DNA from: Neiella holothuriorum
GTDB lineage: Bacteria; Pseudomonadota; Gammaproteobacteria; Enterobacterales; Neiellaceae
Assembly (NCBI RefSeq): GCF_019457915.1
Contig: NZ_JAHZSS010000008.1
Coordinates: 95,845 to 159,844 of the forward strand
DNA length: 64,000 bases
Direction of reading: 5' to 3'
Part shown: positions 9,455 through 18,607 of the stretch, one piece after another
Numbering within the stretch: position 1 is the first letter of the stretch
How the letters are laid out: every line of letters starts with the position of its first letter
The notes under the pieces: generated by a model
The model's input: only the letters and a program-made list of their open reading frames with translations
The model's database searches: none
What the model was told of the DNA's origin: nothing
Program-made: the position numbers and the translations under genes

Positions 9455-10270
9455 ATGCCGTTATTAACCCGCATAAAACATGCTTGGCGAATGATGTCAG
9501 GCAATGTGACAGAACAAAAAGTAGCGTTTGTTGTTGCTGGCGCGCAAAAAAGTGGCACTACTGCGTTAGATAAATACCTGCGTTGTCACAATGACTTGTT
9601 GATGCCCGATAAGAAAGAAGTGCACTTTTTCGACCATAGCAAGTTGTTCGAAAAAGGTGAGCCTAATTATCGACAATACCAAGCTTATTATGAGCCTCAA
9701 ACCAACGACCGCTTGATGGGCGACGTGACCCCAGCGTACATGTATTTGCCCGATTGCATGACCCGGATACAAGCCTATAACCCGCAGATGAAGGTGATTG
9801 CGGTATTGCGTAACCCCATTGAGCGCGCCTACTCCCACTGGAATATGGAACGACATCGTGGCCGAGAAAAGCTCCCGTTTGTGCAAGCTATGGCAGAAGA
9901 AGCTGAGCGTTTAAAGCAAAGTCGCGGCTCTTCGCGTAAATTCTCGTATGTAAATCGAGGATTCTACAGTCAGCAAATTGAACGAATTTGGCAACATTTT
10001 CCGAAGCAACAAACCCTGTTTGTTCGCCATGATGAACTGCTGGCCGATCCGACCGGAACGGTGAATCAAATCTATCGCTTCTTAGGTGTAACTGAACTGC
10101 CCCACACCGAGAAAAAAGACGTCCATAGCCGCCCTTATGTGAGCAGTATGTCAGCCAGCGAACACGCGCAGTTAATCAATATTTTTCGGGCAGAAATTAC
10201 CGCGTTGGAAGGATTGCTCGATTGGCAATTGGATGACTGGCTAACTCACACGCCAAAAGCTAAGGGTTAA
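9455..10270 (+). CDS. PAPS-dependent sulfotransferase
   Basis: Sulfotransferase-domain protein of 271 residues that would move a sulfuryl group from PAPS to an acceptor. The 5'-phosphosulfate-binding loop is AGAQKSGTT (28-36). The 3'-phosphate-binding motif is LRNPIERAYSHWN (118-130), with R119 and S127 in the expected places. No signal peptide or membrane helix is visible, so it is cytosolic or peripheral. A ribosome binding site (AAGGG) precedes the start. No sugar, lipid or capsule genes are nearby, so the acceptor is unknown. Its stop codon overlaps the stop codon of the convergent anmK gene (10267-10270). Confidence 0.88.
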   Translation: MPLLTRIKHAWRMMSGNVTEQKVAFVVAGAQKSGTTALDKYLRCHNDLLMPDKKEVHFFDHSKLFEKGEPNYRQYQAYYEPQTNDRLMGDVTPAYMYLPDCMTRIQAYNPQMKVIAVLRNPIERAYSHWNMERHRGREKLPFVQAMAEEAERLKQSRGSSRKFSYVNRGFYSQQIERIWQHFPKQQTLFVRHDELLADPTGTVNQIYRFLGVTELPHTEKKDVHSRPYVSSMSASEHAQLINIFRAEITALEGLLDWQLDDWLTHTPKAKG

Positions 10271-11379
10271 TTTACCCCCGGATACAAACAACCCAACACC
10301 CGTGGGCCTTTGGCGCCGGTGACTTTAGGCACATTGGCTGGCTCTCGCTTGATAAAGCAACGTGCCAGCCAAGCAAAGCAAGCGGCTTCCACCCAGTCCG
10401 GATCGAGCCCTAACGCGGCTGTGGTATCGAGTGTGTGAGCAGGCATCGCTTGTTCTAGTGAGCGCATCAGCAAGCCATTGTGGGCGCCTCCACCGCAGAC
10501 ATAAACATCACATCGACCTCGCGCCAATGGCCTGATGGCATCGGCAATGCTATGTACAGTGAGTGCATGCAAGGTTGCCTGTGTATCTGCCGAAGCGATC
10601 GGCTTGGCGTCGCCAACATAGTCTTTCAACCATTGCACATTAAAGTATTCGCGGCCGGTACTCTTCGGCGCTGGCCGGTGGAAATATGCATCGGTCATCA
10701 AGTTCGCTAACAACTCTTGATTAACGTTACCCGAAGCGCCCCAGTTGCCATTGTCATCATAGGCTTGGCCAGTATGTAGTTGGCACCAACTATCAATCAT
10801 TGTATTGCCAGGGCCAGTGTCAAAACCAAAAATACTGTCACTTTCTGCAGGGAGGTAAGTGATGTTGGCAATCCCGCCAATGTTGACGATGACCGTTGGA
10901 TTTTGCCGTTTGCCAAGCAACCACGCATGAAAAGCAGGCACCAATGGCGCGCCTTGGCCGCCAGCCGCCATGTCGGCACTGCGAAAATCTGCGATGGTAT
11001 CGATGCCGGTTAATTCGGCAATAATGGCAGCATCACCCAGTTGTAGCGTGAAGCGATGATCCATGTCTGGGCGGTGACGAATAGTCTGGCCATGACTACC
11101 AATGGCCACCACTTGCTCGGCGCTAACGTTGGCCTTCTCAAGTAATTGATTGACCGCCTCAGCGCTGCATTGGCCTAGCCATTGGTGAGCGCGGCCATAA
11201 CTATCAATGTCATCGGCGCCGGGCTCGCATAGGCGTTGGCAAAGCGTATTGAGAGTGTCTGGGAGCAAATAGGTGTGAGCGGCAACCAGCTCAATGTCGT
11301 GGTCGCCGAAGCGGACTAATGCCACATCCAGCCCATCCATGCTGGTGCCGGTCATGAGTCCAATAAAATAGTCTGTCAT
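10267..11379 (-). CDS. anmK: Anhydro-N-acetylmuramic acid kinase
   Basis: AnmK opens and phosphorylates 1,6-anhydroMurNAc to MurNAc-6-phosphate in peptidoglycan recycling. The length (370 residues) matches the family. The N-terminal phosphate-binding motif GLMTGTSMDGLDVAL (7-21) is present, and FGFDTGPGNTMIDSW and VCGGGAHN match family ATPase-fold motifs. The gene overlaps the upstream M23 peptidase gene by 4 bp (ATGA), so the two are translationally coupled. That pairing of a wall-cutting enzyme with a recycling enzyme fits a cell-wall turnover role. Confidence 0.97.
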   Translation of the reverse strand: MTDYFIGLMTGTSMDGLDVALVRFGDHDIELVAAHTYLLPDTLNTLCQRLCEPGADDIDSYGRAHQWLGQCSAEAVNQLLEKANVSAEQVVAIGSHGQTIRHRPDMDHRFTLQLGDAAIIAELTGIDTIADFRSADMAAGGQGAPLVPAFHAWLLGKRQNPTVIVNIGGIANITYLPAESDSIFGFDTGPGNTMIDSWCQLHTGQAYDDNGNWGASGNVNQELLANLMTDAYFHRPAPKSTGREYFNVQWLKDYVGDAKPIASADTQATLHALTVHSIADAIRPLARGRCDVYVCGGGAHNGLLMRSLEQAMPAHTLDTTAALGLDPDWVEAACFAWLARCFIKREPANVPKVTGAKGPRVLGCLYPGVN

Positions 11380-12686
11380 CGATTGATTGCGTTCATCGCC
11401 AATAAAATGCGTTGATTGGAATCTAGTTGATGACCGATTTGTTTGGCAACATTAAGGAACGATTGACGTTCATTTTTTGCAATGGCTTGCGATTGCGGCA
11501 ACTTAACCGTGCGTGGATTACGATGCACGCCGTTGACCAAAAATTCATAATGCAAATGAGGGCCAGTCACACGGCCTGTTGCACCAACAGAGCCAATGGT
11601 TTTGCCCTGCTTCACACGTTGGCCAGACTTCACGTAACGTTTGTGCAAGTGCAGGTATTTAGTCACGTAGCGCTCACCATGCTTGATGAAGACATAGTTG
11701 CCATTGAGTCGGCTATAACCCGATTTAATGACTTTACCGTCGCCAGCTGCTAATACCGGCGTGCCGGTTTTTGCGGCATAATCGATGCCCCGGTGCGGTC
11801 TTACTTTACCGGTGACAGGATGCAATCGGCGAGGATTAAAGCTCGAGCTGATGTACTTGAAGTTAACTGGTGCACGTAAGAACGCTTTACGCATGGCATG
11901 GCCATCTGGCGCATAGTAGTTACCATCGGAATGACGAATTGCGCGGTGACGTTCACCTTGGTTAATGAACTCTGCACCAATGATGTCGCCGTAGCCGGCA
12001 AATTCGCCATCAAGGTAGCGAGTCTCATAAATCACGGTAAAGCTATCGCCCTTGCGAATATCCAGAGCGAAGTCGATGTCCCAGCCAAAAATATTTGCCA
12101 GCGCCATGATTAAATTTGGCGTCATGCCCGATTCCATACCGGCATTCCAGAAATTGCTTTCAATGGTGGCGCCTGCGTAATCGCTGCGTAACTCAAACTC
12201 TTTCACATCAACGCGAGCTTCATAACCAGCCGGTGTCACGTCGATATACAGTGTTTTTTCATCGCTGATGGCATAGGCCAATTGCTGGAGTTTGCCGTCG
12301 TTGTCGCGGGCAAAACTAATTTGGTCGCCAGGGTGAATTTTTTTCAGTGCTGCAACGGGCTTGCCCAATTGCATAATGTTGTGGAGTGATTTGGCAGATA
12401 AGCCTGCACGGCTAAACAGCTTGGCTAAGCTATCGCCGGATTTGACTGTTTCAACTTGCCAATTAAATTGCTCGGCAGCTTCTGCCGCCAATGCTGCAGC
12501 TTGCGTCGCTTTTAAATTAAGAGGGATAGGATAACGCTTATTGAGATCAAGCTGCCAGGGCGCGTCCGCGGTGCGCGTGGCTTTGGCCTGTTCCGAAGGC
12601 CAAATTAGTCCTAGCAATATGAAAAATACACACAGACCCAACAACCAACGGTGGCTATGGGGTATGCGGTGTAAAACCCGCGTCAT
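11376..12686 (-). CDS. mepM: M23-family murein endopeptidase (MepM-like)
   Basis: Periplasmic zinc peptidase of 436 residues that would cut peptide cross-links in peptidoglycan. It has one N-terminal membrane anchor (about 14-30), a LysM/OapA-like module (about 75-126, VKSGDSLAKLFSRAGLS), a middle domain, and a C-terminal LytM domain. The zinc ligands H298 and D302 (HRGID) and the catalytic HLH (377-379) are all present, so it should be active rather than an EnvC/NlpD-type activator. It is divergent from tyrS and overlaps anmK. The same tyrS, M23 peptidase, anmK grouping is known in other gammaproteobacteria. The specific cross-link cut is inferred only from family similarity. Confidence 0.92.
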   Translation of the reverse strand: MTRVLHRIPHSHRWLLGLCVFFILLGLIWPSEQAKATRTADAPWQLDLNKRYPIPLNLKATQAAALAAEAAEQFNWQVETVKSGDSLAKLFSRAGLSAKSLHNIMQLGKPVAALKKIHPGDQISFARDNDGKLQQLAYAISDEKTLYIDVTPAGYEARVDVKEFELRSDYAGATIESNFWNAGMESGMTPNLIMALANIFGWDIDFALDIRKGDSFTVIYETRYLDGEFAGYGDIIGAEFINQGERHRAIRHSDGNYYAPDGHAMRKAFLRAPVNFKYISSSFNPRRLHPVTGKVRPHRGIDYAAKTGTPVLAAGDGKVIKSGYSRLNGNYVFIKHGERYVTKYLHLHKRYVKSGQRVKQGKTIGSVGATGRVTGPHLHYEFLVNGVHRNPRTVKLPQSQAIAKNERQSFLNVAKQIGHQLDSNQRILLAMNAINR

Positions 12687-12881
12687 TGTACAACTACTCT
12701 TTGTAATATGTGATTCGAATTCGCGCTTTCTTGTTCAAACGAAGCTTTCGGATAAACAAGATATACACATCAAAGGTCAACAATCCCTTGGCCTACAGTG
12801 CTACTTGATACTTATATTGGCTTCATTTTTCAAGTACAATCCGTCCGCTTTGACGTATTCATCTAAAAAAAGGGGCGATTC

Positions 12882-14099
12882 ATGACCGACTTGCAGACTG
12901 CACTGGCAGAGATTAAAAGGGGTGCAGAGGAAATCCTGGTCGAAAACGAACTGGTTGAAAAACTCAAATTAAATCGCCCGTTGATCGTCAAGCTTGGCGC
13001 GGATCCAACGGCGCCAGATATTCACCTCGGCCACACTGTGATTCTGACCAAGCTGCGTCAATTTCAGCAGTTAGGCCATCAGGTTGTGTTCCTCATTGGC
13101 GACTTCACCGGCATGGTGGGCGACCCAACAGGTAAAAATTCCACGCGCCCGCCTTTAACTAAAGAGCAAGTGCTTGCTAACGCAGAAACCTACAAACAGC
13201 AGGTTTTCAAAATTCTTGATCCAGCAAAAACCAAAGTTGTCTTCAACTCGGAATGGTTAGCTGAATTAGGCGCCGAAGGCATGATTAAGTTGGCAGCCAA
13301 ACAAACCGTTGCCCGCATGTTAGAGCGTGATGACTTTAAAAAGCGTTACACCGGCGGTCAGCCGATTGCCATTCACGAATTCATGTATCCGCTACTGCAG
13401 GGCTATGATTCCGTTGCTCTGAATGCGGATATTGAGTTAGGTGGAACCGATCAGAAGTTCAACCTACTGATGGGCCGTGAGCTACAAAAAGATGCCGGCC
13501 AGAAACCGCAAGTAGTGCTGATGATGCCGTTGCTGGAAGGGTTGGACGGCGTGAAAAAAATGTCCAAGTCGGCCAACAACTACATTGGTATTTCAGAGCC
13601 TGCCGAGCAAATGTTTGGCAAAATCATGTCAATCTCTGATGAGTTGATGTGGCGTTATTACCAGCTGCTTAGCTACCGCCCATTGGCTCAAATCGAGCAA
13701 TTAAAAGCGGATGTTGCCGCAGGTACAAACCCACGTGACGTCAAAGTCGCGCTGGCGAAAGAGATCATTGCCCGCTTCCACAGCCAAGCCGATGCTGATG
13801 CTGCTGAGCAGGCCTTTATCGCCCGATTCCAAAAAGGCGCGATTCCAGACGATATTGAAGACAAAGAAGTGCCGGCAACAGCGCAAGAAGTGGCCATTGC
13901 TAACTTGTTGAAAGATGCGGGTTTGGTTGCATCAACATCAGAAGCCATGCGGATGATTAAGCAAGGTGCGGTGAAGCAAGACGGTGAGAAAGTTGCCGAT
14001 CCGAAGCAGCCCGTAGCCGTGGGTACTCGAGCAGTATTCCAAGTTGGTAAACGCCGAATTGCCCGCGTAAGCGTGAAAATGACTGTCCGTAAGGGCTAA
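12882..14099 (+). CDS. tyrS: Tyrosyl-tRNA synthetase
   Basis: Class I aminoacyl-tRNA synthetase of 405 residues that charges tRNA-Tyr. The HIGH motif is HLGH (48-51) and the KMSKS motif is exact (226-230). The C-terminus is an S4-like RNA-binding domain (about 340-400). The wording around HLGH ([15 protein letters not shown]) is typical of the TyrZ-like subgroup of TyrRS. The start ATG at 12882 follows AAAAGGGG. The gene is divergent from the M23 peptidase gene and ends in its own terminator. Confidence 0.97.
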   Translation: MTDLQTALAEIKRGAEEILVENELVEKLKLNRPLIVKLGADPTAPDIHLGHTVILTKLRQFQQLGHQVVFLIGDFTGMVGDPTGKNSTRPPLTKEQVLANAETYKQQVFKILDPAKTKVVFNSEWLAELGAEGMIKLAAKQTVARMLERDDFKKRYTGGQPIAIHEFMYPLLQGYDSVALNADIELGGTDQKFNLLMGRELQKDAGQKPQVVLMMPLLEGLDGVKKMSKSANNYIGISEPAEQMFGKIMSISDELMWRYYQLLSYRPLAQIEQLKADVAAGTNPRDVKVALAKEIIARFHSQADADAAEQAFIARFQKGAIPDDIEDKEVPATAQEVAIANLLKDAGLVASTSEAMRMIKQGAVKQDGEKVADPKQPVAVGTRAVFQVGKRRIARVSVKMTVRKG

Positions 14100-14123
14100 T
14101 ATCGCGTCATTCGTTACTATTAG

Positions 14124-14150
14124 AAAAACCCGCCTCGTGCGGGTTTTTTT
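14124..14150 (+). terminator. Rho-independent terminator of tyrS
   Basis: CCCGC, loop CTCGT, GCGGG, preceded by five A and followed by seven T residues, 25 bp after the tyrS stop. Confidence 0.92.
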
Positions 14151-14622
14151 GTGCCTATGAACTCGCTATTTATCGCTTCAGCAATGGTACGGCATGTGAA
14201 TGAAGGCGAACTTTATGGGCTTTGAAAAAATTAGTCGACAATGAATGCGCCATTGCCTTGGTAGCAATGGCTCGTCGAACAAATGTCGTAACGCCTTGCT
14301 ACGCGTTAGTTTTTGTTGTTTAACTTGGGCTGCTTTGGTGATCGCTGTCACATTTAGTTAACAGGTTCCTGGCTGGGGGAACATGGCTCGCTCTTGCTCG
14401 CACCCTCATTCTGCTTATATATTCGATCAAATTTAATGCGCCCTTAACATCTGAGTAACGGTGCTAAATTTGATCTATAAATGATTCGGCGAGGGAGGCT
14501 CAAGGCTTTCTGCATGCCGATTAAAAATAACAAAGAGTGATCAACACTCTGGCAACCATGGTAAGTCGTCACTAGGCGGCGTTCCTAACAACACAACTAA
14601 CATATTGAGAGAACTACCCGTA
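14151..14622. other. Long non-coding gap between tyrS and the TonB receptor gene
   Basis: About 470 bp without a convincing reading frame. It holds two consecutive stem-loops: GCCATTGC/GCAATGGC at 14249-14271, flanked by TCGAC/GTCGA, and TAACGC/GCGTTA at 14289-14308 followed by GTTTTTG. Together (about 14236-14315) they have the shape of a small RNA with its own terminator, but no promoter is obvious. Further right is the inverted repeat described in the next entry. Confidence 0.5.
14425..14475. promoter_or_regulatory. Inverted repeat upstream of the TonB receptor gene (operator candidate)
   Basis: GATCAAATTTA at 14425-14435 and its exact reverse complement TAAATTTGATC at 14465-14475, centre to centre 40 bp. 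It lies about 150 bp upstream of the receptor start. The core AATTTGA recurs in the nupC, deoC and deoD leader regions (see findings). Two sites four helical turns apart would suit a repressor that forms a loop; this is inference. Confidence 0.45.
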
Positions 14623-16917
14623 ATGCTAATCAAGAATAGTGCGATTGCGATTGCCGTTCAGCTTGCTGTTGCATCATCCATGTCTGCTGTTGCTTTGCAG
14701 GCTGGAGCAGAAGAACTGGCCAAGGAAGAAGCAGATAAAAACAAACTTGAAGTCATTCAGGTGACGGCCCGTAAGCGTGTTGAAAATGCGCAAGAAGTCC
14801 CTGTTGCGATCACCGCACTTCAAGGCGAAGGTTTAGACACCCTGAGCTCTGCGGCAATGGATATTCGTTTTTTGAATGCCCGTACACCGAGCTTAACGGT
14901 GGAATCTTCATTCGGCCGAACCTTCCCGCGTTTTTACATGCGTGGTTTAGGTAACTCAGATTTTGATTTGAATGCATCTCAGCCTGTTTCTCTGGTGGTT
15001 GATGATGTGGTGCAAGAAAACCCAATTCTAAAAGGCTTCCCTGTCTTTGATGTGGAGCGAGTGGAAACCTTACGTGGTCCACAAGGCACTTTGTTTGGCC
15101 GTAACACTCCGGCTGGCTTGGTGAAGTTTGATTCGGTGAAACCATCGCAATCATTTGATGCATTTGCATCAGCTTCCTATGGCACCCACAACACAACCGA
15201 TATTCGTGCTGCTGTTGGCGGTGGCTTAACCGAATCATTGTCAGCTCGCGTGTCTGTCTTGCATCAAGATCGCGATGACTACATTGATAACATTGCCCCT
15301 GGATTTGAGCAGAAAGATGTTTTGGGTGGTTACACCGACAAAGCGCTACGCGTTCAATTCTTGTGGGAAGCCGATGACTTTTTCGCCTTATTTAATTACC
15401 ACATGAGAGATCTCGATGGTAAGCCAGTGGCTTTTTACGGCAATGGCATTGAAAAAGGTAAGAGCAAGCTAGGTGGCGAAGGTTGGGCTGGCCGCGATAA
15501 GGTTTTTCATGATTCAGCAGACCGTGCAACGCAAGAAGTTGAAATTGAAGGTTACAGCCTGAAGCTTGAATGGGAACTGGGCGATTACACCCTTACTTCT
15601 ATTAGTGGCGTAGAAAAAGCCGAATTGTTCTCTCGTGCCGACGTTGATGGTGGTTATGGTTCCAGTTTTGCTGCAGGGTGTTGCGACATTCCAATGGGGC
15701 CAGGCGTTATTTCTTTAGATTCCGAAACATCTGATGCCATTCCAGATCACGATCAATTCACTCAAGAAATTCGCTTAGCCAGTAACTTCAATGGTCCGTT
15801 GAATTACCAAGTTGGCGTGTTCTACTTTGACGAAGATCTGGAAATTGAAAGCCTCTCTTACGACCCAGTTTTCTCTGACGGTGATTTAACGGGTCAGGTA
15901 AAACAGTGGCAAGATACCACGGCTTGGGCGGTGTTCGGCTCGGTTGATTACGACTTCACTGACCGCTTATCTGTTACTGCAGGGATGCGCTACTCAGATG
16001 ACGATAAAGAATATCGCAATGAGCGCTTCAAGAGTCCGCTGGCCTTTTTGGGGGTGCCGGATTCGGTAACTGGCGAAGTGAACCCAAGCGACTCTCACGT
16101 CAGCTGGGATCTGAGTGCGACCTATAGGTACAACGATGATGTGAATATTTATGGCCGCGTTGCTGATGGTTTCCGTGCGCCAAGTGTTCAAGGGCGTAAC
16201 TTGTTCTCGTTTGACGATGGTATCTCTGTCGCTGATTCTGAAACGATTTTGTCGTTTGAAGCCGGTACCAAAGCCAACATCCTTGATGGTCAGGGTCGCC
16301 TTAATGCGGCAGTATTCTACTTCACCATGGATGACCAGCAGTTAACGTCAGTAGGTGGCGACAGCAACACCGCGCGCCTGCTTAATGCTGATGAAACGGA
16401 AGGTTATGGCTTTGAGGTGGATGCTGAGCTGATTGTCACTGACAACTTGCTTGTGACATTTGGCACCAGCTACAACAAAACCGAGCTGAACGACAGCAGC
16501 CTTTCTGTACCGGTCTGTGCAAACTGTACGGTGACCGATAAGGTGGTCGACGGCTTCGCGATGATTGACGGTAACAGCCTGCCGCATGCGCCAGAGTGGA
16601 TTCATACCTTTACCGCGCGCTGGTCAAAAGACTTCGCCGAAGGTGAAGTGTTCCTGTACACCGATTGGTCTTATCGTAGCGAAATTAATTTCTTCTTATA
16701 CGAAGCCAAAGAGTTCACCGGTGAATCACTGCTCGAAGGCGGTGCCCGCGGAGGTTACGCTTGGGAAAGCGGCGGCAGAGAATATGAAGCGGCACTATTT
16801 GTTCGCAACATGACTGATGAGCAACAAGCCATCGGTGCTGTTGACTTCACCAACAATGCTGCCATTGTCAATGAAGAGCGTTTCATTGGCGCTGAATTCA
16901 AAGTCAACTTCTTCTGA
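14623..16917 (+). CDS. TonB-dependent outer-membrane receptor, probably for nucleosides
   Basis: Outer-membrane active-transport receptor of 764 residues. It has an N-terminal signal peptide (about 1-28), a TonB-box-like stretch (EVIQVTA), a plug domain (RKRVENAQEVPVAITALQ through GTLFGRNTPAG), a 22-strand-type barrel and a C-terminal phenylalanine. The ATG at 14623 is preferred to a TTG at 14605, because a GAGAG ribosome binding site then lies about 10 bases upstream and the signal peptide begins at once. The genes that follow encode a CNT nucleoside transporter, DeoC, DeoB and DeoD, so the ligand is inferred to be a nucleoside or nucleotide. It has its own terminator, so it is a separate transcription unit. 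Confidence 0.88.
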   Translation: MLIKNSAIAIAVQLAVASSMSAVALQAGAEELAKEEADKNKLEVIQVTARKRVENAQEVPVAITALQGEGLDTLSSAAMDIRFLNARTPSLTVESSFGRTFPRFYMRGLGNSDFDLNASQPVSLVVDDVVQENPILKGFPVFDVERVETLRGPQGTLFGRNTPAGLVKFDSVKPSQSFDAFASASYGTHNTTDIRAAVGGGLTESLSARVSVLHQDRDDYIDNIAPGFEQKDVLGGYTDKALRVQFLWEADDFFALFNYHMRDLDGKPVAFYGNGIEKGKSKLGGEGWAGRDKVFHDSADRATQEVEIEGYSLKLEWELGDYTLTSISGVEKAELFSRADVDGGYGSSFAAGCCDIPMGPGVISLDSETSDAIPDHDQFTQEIRLASNFNGPLNYQVGVFYFDEDLEIESLSYDPVFSDGDLTGQVKQWQDTTAWAVFGSVDYDFTDRLSVTAGMRYSDDDKEYRNERFKSPLAFLGVPDSVTGEVNPSDSHVSWDLSATYRYNDDVNIYGRVADGFRAPSVQGRNLFSFDDGISVADSETILSFEAGTKANILDGQGRLNAAVFYFTMDDQQLTSVGGDSNTARLLNADETEGYGFEVDAELIVTDNLLVTFGTSYNKTELNDSSLSVPVCANCTVTDKVVDGFAMIDGNSLPHAPEWIHTFTARWSKDFAEGEVFLYTDWSYRSEINFFLYEAKEFTGESLLEGGARGGYAWESGGREYEAALFVRNMTDEQQAIGAVDFTNNAAIVNEERFIGAEFKVNFF

Positions 16918-16939
16918 TTGTTGGCCTGAATCGTTGATG

Positions 16940-16980
16940 AACTCCAGAGCCGTTCATGCGGCTCTGGAGTTTTGTTGTTT
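16940..16980 (+). terminator. Rho-independent terminator of the TonB receptor gene
   Basis: A perfect 13-bp stem (AACTCCAGAGCCG with CGGCTCTGGAGTT) with loop TTCATG, followed by TTGTTGTTT. It separates the receptor gene from the transporter gene. Confidence 0.92.
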
Positions 16981-17037
16981 TCATACTTAATTTGAGTTGT
17001 CGTTACGCGAGCGATTAAACAGGGAAATCAGAACATT

Positions 17038-18276
17038 ATGGGCATTGTTATCAGCTTGGCGGGGATCTTCTGCTTACTTGGGATCGCTTTTGCATTCTCC
17101 ACCAATCGCAGCGCGATTAATTGGCGTACCGTTGGCGGTGCACTGGCGCTGCAAGCGGGCTTAGGCATTTTTGTTTTGTATATCCCGTTTGGCCAAGTGG
17201 TGCTCGAGAGCATCAGCGGTGGTGTTCAGGTCGTGATCGACAGTGCTCAGGCTGGTATTTCCTTCATGTTTGGCGGTTTAACCAGCCCAACCATGTTTGA
17301 TGTTTTTGGTGATAAAGGGTTTATTTTCGCGCTGCAAGTGCTGCCCATTATTATATTTTTCTCATCACTGATTGCCGTGCTCTACTACCTAGGCGTGATG
17401 CAGTGGGTGATTCGGATTATTGGCGGTGGCTTACAAAAAGTACTCAAAACCAGTCGTCCAGAATCCATGTCGGCAACGGCAAACATCTTTATTGGCCAAG
17501 CCGAAGCGCCGATGGTGGTGAAGCCGTTTATTCCGACAATGACCCAATCAGAGCTGTTTGCCATTATGGTGGGTGGTTTAGCCTCTGTCGCCGGTACGGT
17601 GCTAGGTGGCTACGCGAGTTTGGGCGTTGAGCTGAAATACTTAATCGCTGCAAGCTTTATGGCCGCGCCTGGCGGCTTGTTGATGGCTAAAATTATCATG
17701 CCAGAAACGGAAGTGCCGGTTGACTCCATGGAGCTCACCAAAGTTGAGACCGAAGGTCATGTCAATGTGATTGATGCGGCGGCTGCAGGAGCGTCTTCTG
17801 GCCTGCAACTGGCGCTTAACGTTGGTGCCATGCTGTTGGCCTTTATTGCGCTCATCGCTCTGGTAAACACCGTGTTTGGTTTTGTTGGTGGGTACTTTGG
17901 TGCACCCGACCTCACCATGCAGGCAGTCCTCGGTTATGTGTTTGCGCCGCTCGCATTTTTGATTGGCATTCCTTGGGATGAAGCCTTTATCGCAGGCTCT
18001 TTTATCGGTCAAAAGTTGATTGCTAACGAGTTCGTTGCCTACATTGATTTCATCAGCATCAAGGATCAAATGTCGACGCAAAGCCAAGCCATTATTACCT
18101 TTGCTTTGTGTGGCTTTGCAAACTTGTCGTCCATCGCTATTTTGATTGGTGGCTTGGGGGCGATGGCGCCTTCGCGCCGCCCTGATATTGCTCGCTTAGG
18201 ATTGCTGGCTGTTTTAGCCGGCTCGCTGTCAAACTTAATGAGTGCAGCATTAGCCGGTTTGTTTTTGGCACTTTAG
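17038..18276 (+). CDS. nupC: CNT-family nucleoside transporter (NupC-like)
   Basis: Concentrative nucleoside transporter of 412 residues, driven by H+ or Na+. It has an N-terminal helical domain, a Nucleos_tra2_N-like segment and a gate domain. The family substrate-site motifs are present: ESMSATANIFIGQAEAPM (about 141-158) and the later NEFVAY and GFANLSSI. The start at 17038 is preceded by CAGGGA. It lies between the TonB receptor and deoC, so it is the expected inner-membrane step for nucleosides brought in by the receptor. It could equally be called NupX; the ion and base preference cannot be read from sequence. Confidence 0.94.
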   Translation: MGIVISLAGIFCLLGIAFAFSTNRSAINWRTVGGALALQAGLGIFVLYIPFGQVVLESISGGVQVVIDSAQAGISFMFGGLTSPTMFDVFGDKGFIFALQVLPIIIFFSSLIAVLYYLGVMQWVIRIIGGGLQKVLKTSRPESMSATANIFIGQAEAPMVVKPFIPTMTQSELFAIMVGGLASVAGTVLGGYASLGVELKYLIAASFMAAPGGLLMAKIIMPETEVPVDSMELTKVETEGHVNVIDAAAAGASSGLQLALNVGAMLLAFIALIALVNTVFGFVGGYFGAPDLTMQAVLGYVFAPLAFLIGIPWDEAFIAGSFIGQKLIANEFVAYIDFISIKDQMSTQSQAIITFALCGFANLSSIAILIGGLGAMAPSRRPDIARLGLLAVLAGSLSNLMSAALAGLFLAL

Positions 18277-18607
18277 CCAATTGTAAGTCTCAATTTGATC
18301 GGTGGCGTATGGAAAACACGCAACAGGTCAATGAGCCGCAATATCTATTGCGAACGGATGTTCTGGCTTGGGCTTGAACATGCTATGTACACGCGGTTAC
18401 ACGGATGTTTGCCTAGACGCGATAGCTAAGCTGATTTGCAGCGAGTTGTCGTGCGCTACCTTTTGTCTCTTCACGGAACCAAGTCCGCCACGTCAAGCTT
18501 TCTCATCGATTGGTGTTGTTAACGACCCAACCCGAGGCAGCTGATTCGACGTGCTTTATTTAATGATAATTCAAGGCGAAAGCCTCGTTTTTGTTGAGAG
18601 ATAACTC
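18277..18607. other. Non-coding gap before deoC
   Basis: 331 bp with no gene. CAATTTGATC at 18291-18300 matches 9 of 11 bases of the inverted-repeat arm in front of the TonB receptor. A small AGGC-GAAA-GCCT hairpin lies just before the deoC ribosome binding site. A promoter for the deo genes is expected here, but no clear -10/-35 pair was found. Confidence 0.5.

Noticed and set aside
12541..12885. Plus-strand reading frame of 114 codons running up to tyrS
   Set aside because: It overlaps the start of the M23 peptidase gene on the other strand, shows no recognisable domain and leads into the tyrS ribosome binding site.
18571..18600. AGGC-GAAA-GCCT hairpin followed by CGTTTTT before deoC
   Set aside because: The stem is only 4 bp and it lies in the deoC leader, so it is not a believable terminator.
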